This document shows, one piece after another, positions 53,132 to 62,674 of a stretch of DNA of 64,000 bases (positions within the stretch are counted from its first letter, which is position 1; each line of letters opens with the position of its first letter). The DNA is taken from assembly GCF_014217255.1 (NCBI RefSeq), contig NZ_CP059404.1, positions 372,001-436,000 on the forward strand, given 5' to 3'. Made by a program: the position numbers and the translations under genes. The notes beneath the pieces were generated by a model, which did not search any database, had not been told where the DNA came from, and worked only from the letters and a program-made list of their open reading frames with translations. Source of the DNA: Corynebacterium incognita. GTDB lineage: Bacteria > Actinomycetota > Actinomycetes > Mycobacteriales > Mycobacteriaceae.

Positions 53132-54640
53132 ATGTCTGAACTACACCTCTCCACCACGGCACTCCAGTCCATCGCGGCTAACACGGACGTCACCGTGCCT
53201 GCCTACGACCGCGCGCAAGTGACCCCCGGCATCATCCACTTCGGCGTCGGTGGCTTCCACCGCGCGCACCAGGCGTTGTACTTAGACAAGCTCATGTCTC
53301 AGGGCAAGGCGCTCGAATTCGGCATCGTCGGGATGGGCGTTATGCCTGGCGACGTCCGCATGCGCGACGCCCTGCGTTCCCAGGATCACCTGTACACCCT
53401 GACGGAGAAGGCTCCCGACGGCACGGAGAACGCCCGGGTCGTCGGCTCCATCGTGGACTATATCTTCGCGCCCGAGGATCCGGCCGCCGCTGTCTCCGCA
53501 CTCACTGACGAGCGCATCAAGATCGTGTCGCTGACCGTGACCGAGGGTGGCTACAACTTCGACCACGTCCGCGGCGAATTCGACCTCAGCAACGAGATCA
53601 TCGCCCACGACATCGCCGATCTCAAGGCTGGCAAGCGCGACGGCCTGCGGTCGTTCTACGGGCTCATCACCGCCGGATTACTGGAACGCAAAGACGCGAG
53701 CATCGCACCGTTTACGGTGATGAGCTGCGATAACATCCAGGGCAACGGCGAGATGGCACACCGCATGTTCCTTTCTTTCGCCGCTGCTATTGACCCGGCG
53801 CTGGCGGAATGGATCGACGCCAACGTCGCCTTCCCTAACTCCATGGTGGACCGCATCACCCCGGAAACCACTGACGCCGACCGCGCCGACATCGTATCCA
53901 AGCATAAATACGTGGATGAGTGGCCAGTGGTGTGTGAGGACTTCACCCAGTGGGTACTCGAGGACAAGTTTGTTGGTCCCCGCCCGCCTTATGAGGAGGT
54001 CGGTGTGGAGGTCGTCGATGACGTCGTGCCATATGAGCTCATGAAGCTGCGCCTGCTCAACGCCTCCCACCAGGGGCTGTGCTACTTCGGCTACCTGGCC
54101 GGGCACCGCATGGTCCACGACGTGATGGCGGACCAGCGCTTCGCGGATTTCCTGTTGGCCTACATGGAACGGGAAGCCACTCCTTCCCTGCGCCCGCTGC
54201 CGGGCGTGGACTTGGATGCCTACCGCCACGAGCTGATTGCCCGCTTCGGTAACTCCGCGGTCAAAGACACTGTCGCCCGCCTGTGCGCGGAATCCTCCGA
54301 CCGCATCCCGAAATGGCTGCTGCCCGTGGTCCGCGAAAACCTTGACACTGGCAACGCCCCTGTGACGCTGTCCGCGGCGATCGTTGCCAGCTGGGCTCGC
54401 TACGCCGAGGGCGTCGACGAGCAGGGTGAACCGATTGCTATCAACGACCGCATGGCGGATCGCCTCCAGGCCACCGCGCAAAACAACCGCACGGACGTCC
54501 TCGCCTTCCTCCGCGATCGTGACGTCTTCGGCGACCTCGTGGACAACGAGAAGTTCACCACCGAATACGCCCGCGTTCTCACCTCGCTGCACAACCAGGG
54601 CGCGGAGGCAACCCTGGACATGCTCCTCGCCGAGCTCTAG
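53132..54640 (+). CDS. mtlD: Mannitol/D-arabitol 2-dehydrogenase (long-chain polyol dehydrogenase)
   Basis: 502-aa NAD-dependent polyol dehydrogenase converting D-arabitol to D-xylulose and D-mannitol to D-fructose. The N-terminal Rossmann part has GIIHFGVGGFHRAHQALYLD; VSLTVTEGGYN and SCDNIQGNGEMAHRMFLSFA follow; the catalytic Lys-Asn-His triad lies in MKLRLLNASHQGLCYFGYLA. ATG preceded by AAGGAGAAACACC. Length and motifs match the C. glutamicum MtlD group. Its stop codon overlaps that of the opposite-strand aldehyde dehydrogenase remnant through CTAG. Confidence 0.94.
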   Translation: MSELHLSTTALQSIAANTDVTVPAYDRAQVTPGIIHFGVGGFHRAHQALYLDKLMSQGKALEFGIVGMGVMPGDVRMRDALRSQDHLYTLTEKAPDGTENARVVGSIVDYIFAPEDPAAAVSALTDERIKIVSLTVTEGGYNFDHVRGEFDLSNEIIAHDIADLKAGKRDGLRSFYGLITAGLLERKDASIAPFTVMSCDNIQGNGEMAHRMFLSFAAAIDPALAEWIDANVAFPNSMVDRITPETTDADRADIVSKHKYVDEWPVVCEDFTQWVLEDKFVGPRPPYEEVGVEVVDDVVPYELMKLRLLNASHQGLCYFGYLAGHRMVHDVMADQRFADFLLAYMEREATPSLRPLPGVDLDAYRHELIARFGNSAVKDTVARLCAESSDRIPKWLLPVVRENLDTGNAPVTLSAAIVASWARYAEGVDEQGEPIAINDRMADRLQATAQNNRTDVLAFLRDRDVFGDLVDNEKFTTEYARVLTSLHNQGAEATLDMLLAEL

Positions 54641-54795
54641 TTCTCCGGCTGGCGGTTGACGCGGTAGAGGTGCTCTTTGGCGAACTCCGCCACGCCCACC
54701 GCGCTAGCTCGCGTCCGTAGACGGAACGCCCGACGCCGCCGAAGGGCAGGCCCGGCTTGGTGGTGCTGTGCTCGTTGATGAAACAGACCTCACCA
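54637..54795 (-). pseudogene. Frameshifted C-terminal fragment of an aldehyde dehydrogenase
   Basis: Translating the minus strand gives GEVCFINEHSTTKPGLPFGG, then GVGRSVYGRELA, and after a single-base frameshift near 54702-54704 VGVAEFAKEHLYRVN ending PEN and a stop. This is the C-terminal end of a succinate-semialdehyde/aldehyde dehydrogenase (family: FINE...GLPFGGVGRSGYGREL...EF). The first 90% of the gene is missing: homology stops abruptly at about 54796, where an A/T-rich run begins the GntR-MFS module. It is too short to appear as an open frame. Confidence 0.75.
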
Positions 54796-54914
54796 TTTTT
54801 TAACCACCTAATAATTGGTGACAGACCGTAGGAACCAAGCGGTGACTTATATCATGTCTGGGCGACCGAAGTATTCTTCACACAAGGATTGGACACGGAA
54901 TACAACATGCATGC

Positions 54915-55604
54915 ATGATGTATCCCATGACGATTCAGGAGCCTTCAACTCGCAAGAGTTCCCCGACTACTGCCCCACCACCCGCTGCTGAGCGAGCGTA
55001 TAAATTTGTCAAGGCAGCAATCCTAGATGGTCGCTTCGACGCAGGAGAAATGCTCTCTGAGGTTGGATTGGCCAACGAAATTGGAATGAGCCGCACCCCC
55101 ATGCGAGAGGCCTTTTCGCGACTGGAGGTTGAAGGTTTCATCAACCTTTACCCCAAACGAGGTGCGCTCGTCGTTCCGATTAGCCCCACCGAGATCCGAG
55201 AAGTTTACGAGGCACGTGAACTCATCGAATACAACGCCGCACAATATATCTGTGCCCTTTCGCAGGAGGAGCGGGACAGCATCGGTGACTATCTTGACAG
55301 CATTATTAATGATCAACGCTCTGCATTGGACGCCAACGACCTAGGCACGTACGCCCAACTGGATGCAGCCTTTCATCAAAAAGTAATGGACTACGGCGGA
55401 AACTCCCTGCTAGCCAACTTCGGCCACACGCTGCGTGAGCGACAACAGCGCTTTACACAACGGGCCATCGGACGAAGTGCTAAGAAAGCCTCTAAATTTG
55501 TGGCCCAACATGAACACCTGGCCTCCGCCCTACGCACCGGTAACGCCGAGAACTACCACGACGTAATCACCGCACACCTCTCCTCTTCGAGAAAGCAACT
55601 TTGA
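54915..55604 (+). CDS. GntR-family (FadR-type) transcriptional regulator
   Basis: 229-aa regulator. Winged helix: AAERAYKFVKAAILDGRFDA, GLANEIGMSRTPMREAFSRL and EGFINLYPKRGALVVP. The C-terminal FCD domain has VYEARELIEYNAAQYICALS, the metal-type helix LDAAFHQKVMDYGGN and a late HEHLASALRTGNAENYHDVI. Such regulators sense small carboxylates. The start is one of ATG 54915, 54918 or 54927; no ribosome-binding site is seen and a TACAAC lies 8 nt before 54915. Its TGA overlaps the ATG of the MFS gene by one base, so it likely controls that transporter. More A/T-rich than core genes. Confidence 0.85.
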   Translation: MMYPMTIQEPSTRKSSPTTAPPPAAERAYKFVKAAILDGRFDAGEMLSEVGLANEIGMSRTPMREAFSRLEVEGFINLYPKRGALVVPISPTEIREVYEARELIEYNAAQYICALSQEERDSIGDYLDSIINDQRSALDANDLGTYAQLDAAFHQKVMDYGGNSLLANFGHTLRERQQRFTQRAIGRSAKKASKFVAQHEHLASALRTGNAENYHDVITAHLSSSRKQL

Positions 55605-56923
55605 TGACGGCCACAGAAACGAAACACAACGGCATGCAGCCACAACAATCACAGATGATAGAAACAAAAACGAGTGCCGACAACGGCTCTCCGGCGCCCC
55701 GCATAGCGCACAATGCATGGCTTCCTGTGGCCGGTACGATGGTAGCCGTGGCATGGGGTGGTAACGAGTTCACCCCTCTACTCGTGATGTACCGGGAAAC
55801 CTCTAGTTTTTCCCAAATAACCGTCAACGGCCTCCTCGCTGCCTACGTCATCGGAATTGTCCCTGCCCTCCTCATCGGAGGTCCTTTGTCCGATCTCATT
55901 GGACGTAAGCCAGCATTGCTACCAGCAGCGCCGTTTTCATTGGCCGGTTCATTCTTGCTCTCAATTGCGCCCCACGAGCCTCTCATCATCGCGCTGGGCC
56001 GCGTTTTCTGTGGAATCGCGCTTGGCCTCGTCATGGCCATAGGCTCAACATGGATTACCGAATTGATATCGCGTAGTGGCGGAGATGCTGGAGCCGGAGC
56101 CCGTAAAGCGTCGATGTGCCTGACTCTCGGGTTTTTGCTTGGAGCAGCGATAGCCTCCGTTCTCGCGCAATGGGGACCTTGGCCAACACACCTAGCGTAT
56201 ATCCTGCATATGCTGCTCACAGTAGGCACAGCTTACTGGCTAACCCGATCACCCGAAACGCGCCCCCCATTGCACGGCACAGTACGGACCACGATCTTGG
56301 AGTTGCGGGTGCGAGACATGCTCGAGATGCTGCACATCCCCACGGTCGCTCACAAGCGGTTCTTACGTGTAGTCATCCCAGTTGCCCCCTGGGTTTTCGG
56401 CTGTGCCGGAGCCGCGTACGCACTACTGCCCCAACTGTTGTCCGATTCAGCTGGGCAGGCGCCTATTGCATTTTCTGGGCTAATGACAGTCGTGACGTTA
56501 GGCTGCGGTGTCGGCGTCCAATTGATAGGTAGAATACTCGATACCCACAAATCGGCCCGAGCTTCCGCACTTGCAATGGGCGTGATCACTGTTGGAACTA
56601 TACTTGGCGCCTGCGCTGCCCATTCACTTTCCTTGGGATTAGGCATTGCTGCCGCAGCGACCATGGGCGCGGGCTACGGCCTAGCACTTGTAGCGGGGCT
56701 ATCCGAGGTACAACGTATCGCCGGAGAGCGTGAATTGGCGGGACTAACCGCGGTGTACTATTCAATATCCTACACTGGGTTTTTCATACCCATGGCTTTT
56801 AGTGCGCTGGCTCCCACTATTGGTTTTGCCATGCTGTTTGCCCTTGGCGCAGTACTTTCCATCATTTGTCTCATTAATGTTATCGTCGCGTGGCGTGCGC
56901 ATTTGCCCGGCACGCAGCGATAA
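55604..56923 (+). CDS. MFS transporter under GntR control
   Basis: 439-aa, 12-helix major facilitator. A polar 35-residue N-terminus precedes helix 1 (NAWLPVAGTMVAVAWGGNEF). Motif A is clear: GGPLSDLIGRKPALLPAAP between helices 2 and 3, then LGRVFCGIALGLVMAIGSTW. The second half includes MGAGYGLALVAGLSEVQRIA. Translational coupling to the GntR gene (TGATG) indicates a two-gene catabolite- or drug-responsive unit; substrate unknown. Composition and placement beside a truncated gene suggest acquisition by transfer. Confidence 0.85.
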   Translation: MTATETKHNGMQPQQSQMIETKTSADNGSPAPRIAHNAWLPVAGTMVAVAWGGNEFTPLLVMYRETSSFSQITVNGLLAAYVIGIVPALLIGGPLSDLIGRKPALLPAAPFSLAGSFLLSIAPHEPLIIALGRVFCGIALGLVMAIGSTWITELISRSGGDAGAGARKASMCLTLGFLLGAAIASVLAQWGPWPTHLAYILHMLLTVGTAYWLTRSPETRPPLHGTVRTTILELRVRDMLEMLHIPTVAHKRFLRVVIPVAPWVFGCAGAAYALLPQLLSDSAGQAPIAFSGLMTVVTLGCGVGVQLIGRILDTHKSARASALAMGVITVGTILGACAAHSLSLGLGIAAAATMGAGYGLALVAGLSEVQRIAGERELAGLTAVYYSISYTGFFIPMAFSALAPTIGFAMLFALGAVLSIICLINVIVAWRAHLPGTQR

Positions 56924-57018
56924 ACACAGCCCGGTTAACGCAGCGGCGGCGCACCATTTATGTGCTGCCGCCACTTTGGGATGTAAAACGCGCTCAACGC
57001 AAACTAGGAATTCGCAAA

Positions 57019-60000
57019 CTAGGAATTCTTGGTCACCCGCACATTGACACCGGAGACCACGTTATGGATCTCGCCTGATAGGGGCTGGGTTGAAATAGTC
57101 AATGAGGTTGCCAAGACTTCTGCGGCAATATGGTTTGCGTGCCGAAAGGCCCATTCTTCTTTTTCGGCTGGTACGGAAAGTACCGCTGTAATGCGGTCGG
57201 TCACGAGGAAGTCCTCGGCCTTGCGGGCGTCCTGGATGCCGCGGATGACGTCGGCGGCCCACCCCTCGGCCTCAAGTTCCTCTGTCACGGTGGTGTCCAA
57301 CACCACCAGGCCGTTGAGCCCCTCCACGCGGGAGGTGTTCTTCGGATCGGCGGCCTGCAGGCGCTCGGAGTACTCCTCCGGTGCCAGCACAATGTCACCG
57401 TCGACCACGACCTCCTCGCCGCGGCGCTCGTAGTTACCCGCCTTGAGGTTTTTGATGGCGCGCTGCACGTCCTTGCCCAGGCGGGGGCCCGCAACCTTCG
57501 CGTTGCAGACCACCTCGAAGGTACCCACGGAGTCCACGTCATCGGTCAGCATGACCTCCTTGACGTTGACCTCGTCGCGGATGATGTCCTTGAAGTCTTC
57601 CAGGCGCGCGGAATCCTCCACCGCCACGGTAAGCTTCGGCAACGGCAGGCGGTTGCGCAGCTTGTTCGACTTGCGCACCGAGGATGCCGAGGAGCACACC
57701 GCGCGGGTGAGGTCCATGGCCTCCACGAGGGCGTCGTCCGCCGGGTAGTCCTCCGCCTTCGGGTAGGACGCCAGGTGCACGGAGCGCTCGCCGGTCAGGC
57801 CGCGGTAGATGACCTCTGCCACGTGCGGCAGCAGCGGCGCTACCACGCGAGAAACTGTTTCCAGCACGGTGTAAAGCGTGTTGAAGGCCTCCGGGTGCTG
57901 GCCCTCCAGGTCGCCCTCCCAGAAGCGATCGCGGGAGCGGCGCACGTACCAGTTGGTCAGAGCGTCAGCGAACAGGCGCACCTCCTCGGTGGCGGTGGCG
58001 ATGTCCGTGCCCGCCAGCGCTGCACCCACGTTCTTCACCAGATCGTGCGTCTTGGCCAAGATGTAGCGGTCCAGCACATGGGTGGACGAGGTGTCGAACT
58101 GCGCTTCCTTCGCGGAGTACAGCTGCAGGAAGGTGTACGCGTTCCAGATGGGCAGGATGGCCTGGCGCACGCCGTCGCGGATGCCCTGCTCGGTGACAAT
58201 CAAGTTGCCGCCGCGCAGGATCGGCGAGGACATGAGGAACCATCGCATCGCGTCCGAGCCATCACGATCAAAGACCTCGTTGACGTTCGGGTAGTTGCCC
58301 TTGGACTTGGACATCTTCAGGCCGTCGTCGCCCAGCACGATGCCGTGGGCCACGACCTTCTTGTACGCCGGGCGATCAAACAGTGCGGTGGACAGCACGT
58401 GCATCACGTAGAACCAGCCGCGGGTCTGGCCGGAGTACTCCACGATGAAGTCGGACGGGTGGTGGGTATCGAACCAGTCCTTGTTTTCAAACGGGTAATG
58501 CTTCTGCGCGAACGGCATGGAACCGGACTCGAACCAGCAGTCCAAAACCTCCGGCACGCGCCGCATGGTGGACTTGCCCGTCGGATCGTCCGGGTTCGGG
58601 CGGGTCAGCTCGTCGATGTGCGGGCGGTGCAGGGACTTCGGACGCACGCCAAAGTCGCGCTCCAGCTCGTCCAGGGAGCCATACACGTCCACGCGCGGGT
58701 AGTTCTCATCATCAGAGATCCACACTGGGATGGGCGAGCCCCAGTAGCGAGAACGGGAGATATTCCAGTCGCGCGCGCCCTCGAGCCACTTGCCAAACTG
58801 GCCGTCGCGGATGTGCTCCGGCATCCATTCGATCTCGTTGTGGTTGAGCTCGACCATGCGGTCACGGAACTCGGTAACCTTGACGAACCAGGCGGGCATC
58901 GCCTTGTAGATGAGCGGCTCGCCAGAGCGCCAGGAGTGCGGGTAGGAGTGTTCGATGGTCACGTGGCGCACGACGCGGCCCGCGGCCTTGAGGTCCTTGA
59001 TGATGTTCTTGTTGGCATCAAAGACCAACTCCCCCTGGTACGGCGGCACCTGGGAGGTGAACTTGCCGTCGTCGTCAACCGGGATAACCAGCTCGATGTC
59101 GTGCGCAGCACAGGTGTTCATATCGTCCTCACCGAAGGCAGGAGCCTGGTGGACGATGCCGGTGCCGTCCTCGGTGGTGACGTAATCCGCGGCGAGGATC
59201 TGGAAGCCGTTCTCGAGGTCCTTGAAGAAGTCAAAGATCGGCTGGTAGGTCAGGCCGACCAGGTCCGCGCCCTTGAAGGTCCCCAGAACTTCGCGGTCCT
59301 CGCCCAGCTCCTTGGCCAAGGTGCCGGCCAGTGCCTCGGCGATGAGGAAGGTGCGACCAACGAATTCCTCAAGGCCGGACTCCCCTACCTTGACCAGGGC
59401 GTAGTCCACGTCCGGGTGAACTGCCAGAGCGGAGTTGGACGGCAGGGTCCACGGGGTCGTCGTCCAGGCCAGTGCCGCGGCGTCGGCAAGCTCCGGGTGC
59501 GCAGCGAGCGTCTCGACGGCGCGCGTGCCCTCGCGGGCGCCGGTGACCGGGAAGGTGACCGTCAGCGTGGGGTCCTGGCGCATGCGGTAGGAATCATCCA
59601 TGCGGGTTTCCTGGTTGGACAGCGGGGTGTGCTCCGCCCAGGAGTACGGCAGGACCCTAAAACCCTGGTAGATAAGCCCCTTGTCGTAGAGCTCCTTGAA
59701 CGCCCACATGACGGACTCCATGAAGTCCTGGTCCATGGTCTTGTAGCCGTTGTCAAAATCCACCCAGCGCGCCTGGCGGGTGACGTAGTCCTCCCACTCG
59801 TCAGCGTACTTCAGCACGGAGGTGGCACTGTACTCGTTGAACTTCTCCAGGCCCATTTCTTCGATCTGGCCCTTATCGGTGATGCCGAGCTGCTTTTCCG
59901 CCTCCAGCTCTGCGGGCAGGCCGTGGCAGTCCCAGCCAAATACACGGGGGACGTAGTTGCCCGCCATGGTGCGGTAACGCGGCACGATGTCCTTGACGTA

Positions 60001-60261
60001 ACCGGTCAGCAGGTGGCCATAGTGCGGCAGGCCGTTAGCGAACGGCGGGCCGTCGTAAAAGATGTATTCGGGCTTGTCCTTAGTCTGCTCCAACGACGCC
60101 TGGAAGGTGTCGTCTTCCTTCCAGTACTTCTGGACAACCTGCTCCATGTCCGGGAAGCGGTTGGAGCCACCGCTCATGTCTACCTTCGGGTACACCTTGC
60201 CCACCTGGGACGCGGCGCCACCGACCTGCTCGGCTGCGGTGTCGGGGGTCTGCTCAGCCAT
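57019..60261 (-). CDS. ileS: Isoleucyl-tRNA synthetase
   Basis: 1080-aa class I synthetase. HIGH-type motif in [17 protein letters not shown] (residue about 80), editing CP1 domain with [18 protein letters not shown], and KMSKS in [15 protein letters not shown]. The C-terminal region lacks the Cys4 zinc finger of E. coli IleS and resembles the eukaryotic-like IleS2 clade ([20 protein letters not shown]), which is associated with mupirocin tolerance. ATG 60261 has GGAGG 8 nt upstream; the GTG 5 codons earlier overlaps this site. Expression is controlled by the T-box leader at 60290-60546. Confidence 0.96.
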   Translation of the reverse strand: MAEQTPDTAAEQVGGAASQVGKVYPKVDMSGGSNRFPDMEQVVQKYWKEDDTFQASLEQTKDKPEYIFYDGPPFANGLPHYGHLLTGYVKDIVPRYRTMAGNYVPRVFGWDCHGLPAELEAEKQLGITDKGQIEEMGLEKFNEYSATSVLKYADEWEDYVTRQARWVDFDNGYKTMDQDFMESVMWAFKELYDKGLIYQGFRVLPYSWAEHTPLSNQETRMDDSYRMRQDPTLTVTFPVTGAREGTRAVETLAAHPELADAAALAWTTTPWTLPSNSALAVHPDVDYALVKVGESGLEEFVGRTFLIAEALAGTLAKELGEDREVLGTFKGADLVGLTYQPIFDFFKDLENGFQILAADYVTTEDGTGIVHQAPAFGEDDMNTCAAHDIELVIPVDDDGKFTSQVPPYQGELVFDANKNIIKDLKAAGRVVRHVTIEHSYPHSWRSGEPLIYKAMPAWFVKVTEFRDRMVELNHNEIEWMPEHIRDGQFGKWLEGARDWNISRSRYWGSPIPVWISDDENYPRVDVYGSLDELERDFGVRPKSLHRPHIDELTRPNPDDPTGKSTMRRVPEVLDCWFESGSMPFAQKHYPFENKDWFDTHHPSDFIVEYSGQTRGWFYVMHVLSTALFDRPAYKKVVAHGIVLGDDGLKMSKSKGNYPNVNEVFDRDGSDAMRWFLMSSPILRGGNLIVTEQGIRDGVRQAILPIWNAYTFLQLYSAKEAQFDTSSTHVLDRYILAKTHDLVKNVGAALAGTDIATATEEVRLFADALTNWYVRRSRDRFWEGDLEGQHPEAFNTLYTVLETVSRVVAPLLPHVAEVIYRGLTGERSVHLASYPKAEDYPADDALVEAMDLTRAVCSSASSVRKSNKLRNRLPLPKLTVAVEDSARLEDFKDIIRDEVNVKEVMLTDDVDSVGTFEVVCNAKVAGPRLGKDVQRAIKNLKAGNYERRGEEVVVDGDIVLAPEEYSERLQAADPKNTSRVEGLNGLVVLDTTVTEELEAEGWAADVIRGIQDARKAEDFLVTDRITAVLSVPAEKEEWAFRHANHIAAEVLATSLTISTQPLSGEIHNVVSGVNVRVTKNS

Positions 60262-60289
60262 TCGTTTGTCCTCCACTAAGTTCTTTAAG

Positions 60290-60546
60290 CCTCAAAAGCC
60301 CAAGGCGATTGCACTGTGCGGGGACGCAAACCCCGTGTCTTATCAACACGACCCTTGCGCGGTACCACCCCGCTTGAGCCCCACTCTGCCCGCCGCCGGC
60401 AGCCACAGTGAAGACTCCGCTTCATTTCTTAGTGAAGGAGTTAACGTCTCCTACCCGTCCGGTTCTACTGAGGCGCCGAGCCAACCAAGGCCCGACACCC
60501 GTTCTTCCGGAACGCTCCCCGGTGATGGCCGGATCGCTGCGTATAA
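60290..60546 (-). promoter_or_regulatory. T-box riboswitch leader of ileS (isoleucine)
   Basis: The minus strand carries the T-box core TGGTACCGCG (60358-60367) within GGGGTGGTACCGCGC, the tRNA-acceptor pairing bulge. Upstream is an ultrashort Stem I with GGCCATCACCGG; the ATC at 60524-60526 is the isoleucine specifier. Small hairpins (GTGT-ACAC and GGGG-CCCC types, about 60300-60345) lie between the T-box and the ribosome-binding site, and there is no U-run, so regulation should be translational as in other actinobacterial ileS T-boxes: uncharged tRNA-Ile frees the Shine-Dalgarno. Confidence 0.88.
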
Positions 60547-60552
60547 GCCAAC

Positions 60553-60558
60553 ACTATA
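60553..60558 (-). promoter_or_regulatory. ileS promoter -10
   Basis: TATAGT on the minus strand, just upstream of the T-box Stem I. Transcription would begin near 60546, giving a leader of about 285 nt. Confidence 0.65.
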
Positions 60559-60650
60559 CCCGAGCGGCACCCGACGCCTACAGAAGGCTGTTAAAAATTC
60601 GTCGCACTTGACCCATAGTGTCAGTCGGTGGCAACTATTCAGTGCCGTTG

Positions 60651-60845
60651 TTAATCATCCACTTCGACGTCGTGACCGGAGACGCGGGAGGCTCGATGCT
60701 TTTCTTTCCAATCCAGAACGAACAGGACCAACCCCACGATGGCGGAGCCGAAAAGAACGTAGAGCCAAATGACCTTGGCGGTGCCGACGAAAGCGACAAA
60801 CGCGAGGAAGGCCACAAGGGCGAAGACGATGGCGCCGAGCAGCAT
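60651..60845 (-). CDS. Small two-helix membrane protein
   Basis: 64-aa protein with two hydrophobic helices (LLGAIVFALVAFLAFVAFVG and VLFGSAIVGLVLFVL) and a polar C-terminus (DWKEKHRASRVSGHDVEVDD). The frame is open further to 60905, but that part runs through the wag31 terminator, so ATG 60845 is preferred although no good ribosome-binding site is close to it. An equivalent small gene lies between divIVA and ileS in C. glutamicum as I recall. Function unknown. Confidence 0.65.
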   Translation of the reverse strand: MLLGAIVFALVAFLAFVAFVGTAKVIWLYVLFGSAIVGLVLFVLDWKEKHRASRVSGHDVEVDD

Positions 60846-60887
60846 GGTGGGTAACTCACTAGTCCTTTCTTCCTGAATATGGGCTGA

Positions 60888-60928
60888 CAAAAAGCCCCGC
60901 ACCAACTGATTGTACTGGTGCGGGGCTT
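60888..60928 (-). terminator. wag31 terminator
   Basis: AGCCCCGCACCA / TGGTGCGGGGCT inverted repeat with an 11-nt loop, followed on the minus strand by TTTTTG. It lies 32 bp after the wag31 stop. Confidence 0.88.
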
Positions 60929-60959
60929 CAAGCCTTGGCAGTGACTGCCTGGATATGAA

Positions 60960-62111
60960 CTAGTTGTTCTTTTGCTCCTGGTTGCCTTGTGCCTGCTGGC
61001 CAGCGTTGCCGACCGGTGCGGCGGAGCCGCGTGCATCGAGGTCCTCGAGCTGGGACTCGATCATGCTGCGCAGGCGGGTGCGGTACTCGCGCTCGAAGGT
61101 GCGCAGCTCCTGGATGCGAGTCTCCAGCGCCTGCTGCTGCTGCTTGACGGTAGTCATGATCTCGGTGTGCTTCTTCTCCGCGTCCTCGCGCAGGGCGGTA
61201 GCCTTCTCCTCTGCCTGGCGGACGGAAGCCTCCGCGCGGGAGTTGGCCTCGGTCTCAGTCTGCTTAGCCTTAGCCTCAGCGTCCGCGATCATCTTCTTGG
61301 ACTTGGTGTCCGCGTCAGCCAGCTGCTCCTTGACCTTCGTCATAGCCTCGGCGAGCTGGTTCTTGGACTTGGTATCAGCGTCGTTGAGCTGCTTCTCGGC
61401 TGCGGCACGTGCCTCAGAGAGCATGGACTCGGACTCAGACTTAGCCTCGCCGGTGAGGCGGTCAGCCATCTCCTGAGCCAGACCCAGGACCTTAGCGGCC
61501 TGCATATGGGTGGCCGGGGTTGCCATGCCGTCAGCGGTAGCGCCGGCAGCAGCGCCCACGCCAGCGCCGGCCAGGCCAGCGGCAGCAGCCTTGGCGCCAG
61601 TGTTGTTGTCGCCAGCCTGCTCGGCCTTCTTCTTGAGGTCCGCGTTGTCCTTGCGGGCAGCCTCGAGTTCCTTGCGCGCGGTTTCCAGTTCCTTGGACAG
61701 GCGCTCGTTGTCGCCCTTGACCTTGTTCAGCTCCTGGTTGTCTGCCGGCTGCGCGGCCGCAGGCTTCGCAGCGGATTCCTTGGCCTTGGCGGCCTCGGCC
61801 TTTGCGTCGTCAGCGGCCTTCTTGGCCTCAGCCAGCTTCGCGTCGTATTCCTTGCGCAACTGGGCTTCGACGTCCTTGCGGATAGCAGCTTCGTCAGCCT
61901 TCGCAGCACCAGCGCCAGCAGCGCCCGCGCCCGCGCCGGACTGTGCCTTCTCCAGCTGAGACTTCAGATCCTCATTTTCTTCCTGGAGCTGCGCCAGGGA
62001 GTCCTCTACGAGGTCAAGGAACTGATCAACCTCGTCTTCGTTGTAGCCGCGCTTACCAATTGGCGGCTTGTTGAAAGCGACGTTGTGTACTTGCGCTGGT
62101 GTCAAAGGCAT
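60960..62111 (-). CDS. wag31: Polar growth protein Wag31/DivIVA
   Basis: 383-aa coiled-coil scaffold that marks cell poles and directs apical peptidoglycan synthesis in corynebacteria. The membrane-binding N-terminal DivIVA domain is intact: [20 protein letters not shown], then [19 protein letters not shown]. Two coiled-coil regions (about 35-190 and 225-360, Ala/Glu/Lys-rich) flank a Gly/Ala-rich hinge ([20 protein letters not shown]). C-terminus Gln/Asn-rich. ATG 62111 with GGGGAAG upstream; the 17 codons upstream in frame are leader. It has its own promoter (62202-62207) and terminator. Confidence 0.96.
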   Translation of the reverse strand: MPLTPAQVHNVAFNKPPIGKRGYNEDEVDQFLDLVEDSLAQLQEENEDLKSQLEKAQSGAGAGAAGAGAAKADEAAIRKDVEAQLRKEYDAKLAEAKKAADDAKAEAAKAKESAAKPAAAQPADNQELNKVKGDNERLSKELETARKELEAARKDNADLKKKAEQAGDNNTGAKAAAAGLAGAGVGAAAGATADGMATPATHMQAAKVLGLAQEMADRLTGEAKSESESMLSEARAAAEKQLNDADTKSKNQLAEAMTKVKEQLADADTKSKKMIADAEAKAKQTETEANSRAEASVRQAEEKATALREDAEKKHTEIMTTVKQQQQALETRIQELRTFEREYRTRLRSMIESQLEDLDARGSAAPVGNAGQQAQGNQEQKNN

Positions 62112-62201
62112 TGACTTTACTTCCCCTTCAAGTCGTTGAACCTCAGGTTCATAGTGAACCAAGAGGATGGGCTTTCACAATTCTAATAGTTTTCTTCGTA
62201 C

Positions 62202-62207
62202 AGTGTA
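62202..62207 (-). promoter_or_regulatory. Probable wag31 -10
   Basis: TACACT on the minus strand, about 91 bp before the wag31 ATG, implying a leader of roughly 85 nt. Assigned by motif and position. Confidence 0.45.
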
Positions 62208-62277
62208 GCCAAAGTGATACGTAAGTGGGCCACGGGGCCTGCTTTTCCTGCAGATTTCCACCGCAACACTGTGTGAC

Positions 62278-62312
62278 AACGGTGTGCCCGTTCAGCGAAT
62301 GAGCACACCGTT
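62278..62312. other. 10-bp inverted repeat between yggT and wag31
   Basis: AACGGTGTGC (62278-62287) and GCACACCGTT (62303-62312) form a perfect 10-bp stem with a 15-nt loop, 25 bp after the yggT stop. No U-run follows, so it is either a weak terminator or an mRNA stabiliser. Confidence 0.5.
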
Positions 62313-62337
62313 AACGAGCGACAAGACAATCTTCCGG

Positions 62338-62628
62338 TTAGAAGAAGACCATCCGCACGATAATCTGCAGCACCCAGATGATGAGGAACAGCACGATGAC
62401 GGAGACGTCCAGCCCGATGTTCCCCAAGCGCAGCGGCGGAATGAGGCGCCGCAGCGCCTTCACCGGCGGGTCAGTAAGAGCCATGATGGGCTCCACGAGC
62501 ATGATGAACCAGCGTGGCGGCGTAAAGCGCCGCGAGAAAGACTCAATCATTTCCACCACGATGCGGATAATGAGCGCCAAGGAAAACAGGCGCAAGAGCA
62601 CGCTGAGGATTATTCCAACTTGAATCAC
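62338..62628 (-). CDS. yggT: YggT-family membrane protein
   Basis: 96-aa protein with two hydrophobic helices (VGIILSVLLRLFSLALIIRI and VSVIVLFLIIWVLQIIVRMV) separated by the family loop RFTPPRWFIMLVEPIMALTD and PPVKALRRLIPPLRLGN. YggT members (YlmG in Gram-positives and plastids) sit between sepF and divIVA and take part in division-site or nucleoid organisation. GTG 62628 start; 46 bp after sepF. Confidence 0.9.
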   Translation of the reverse strand: MIQVGIILSVLLRLFSLALIIRIVVEMIESFSRRFTPPRWFIMLVEPIMALTDPPVKALRRLIPPLRLGNIGLDVSVIVLFLIIWVLQIIVRMVFF

Positions 62629-62674
62629 TGTAGTTCAGGCCAGTTTCTAATGTAGATGGTTCGAGAAGTGGCCA

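Noticed and set aside
54901..54920. ATGCATGCATG run as an insertion-sequence end
   Set aside because: No inverted partner or target duplication is visible; it coincides with clustered start codons of the GntR gene.
57130..60279. 1049-aa open frame on the plus strand
   Set aside because: Antisense of ileS; no recognisable domain and Val/His/Arg-biased composition.
60972..62114. 380-aa Leu-rich open frame on the plus strand
   Set aside because: Antisense of the wag31 coiled coil; the apparent Leu-rich repeats mirror Glu/Lys/Ala codons of the real gene.
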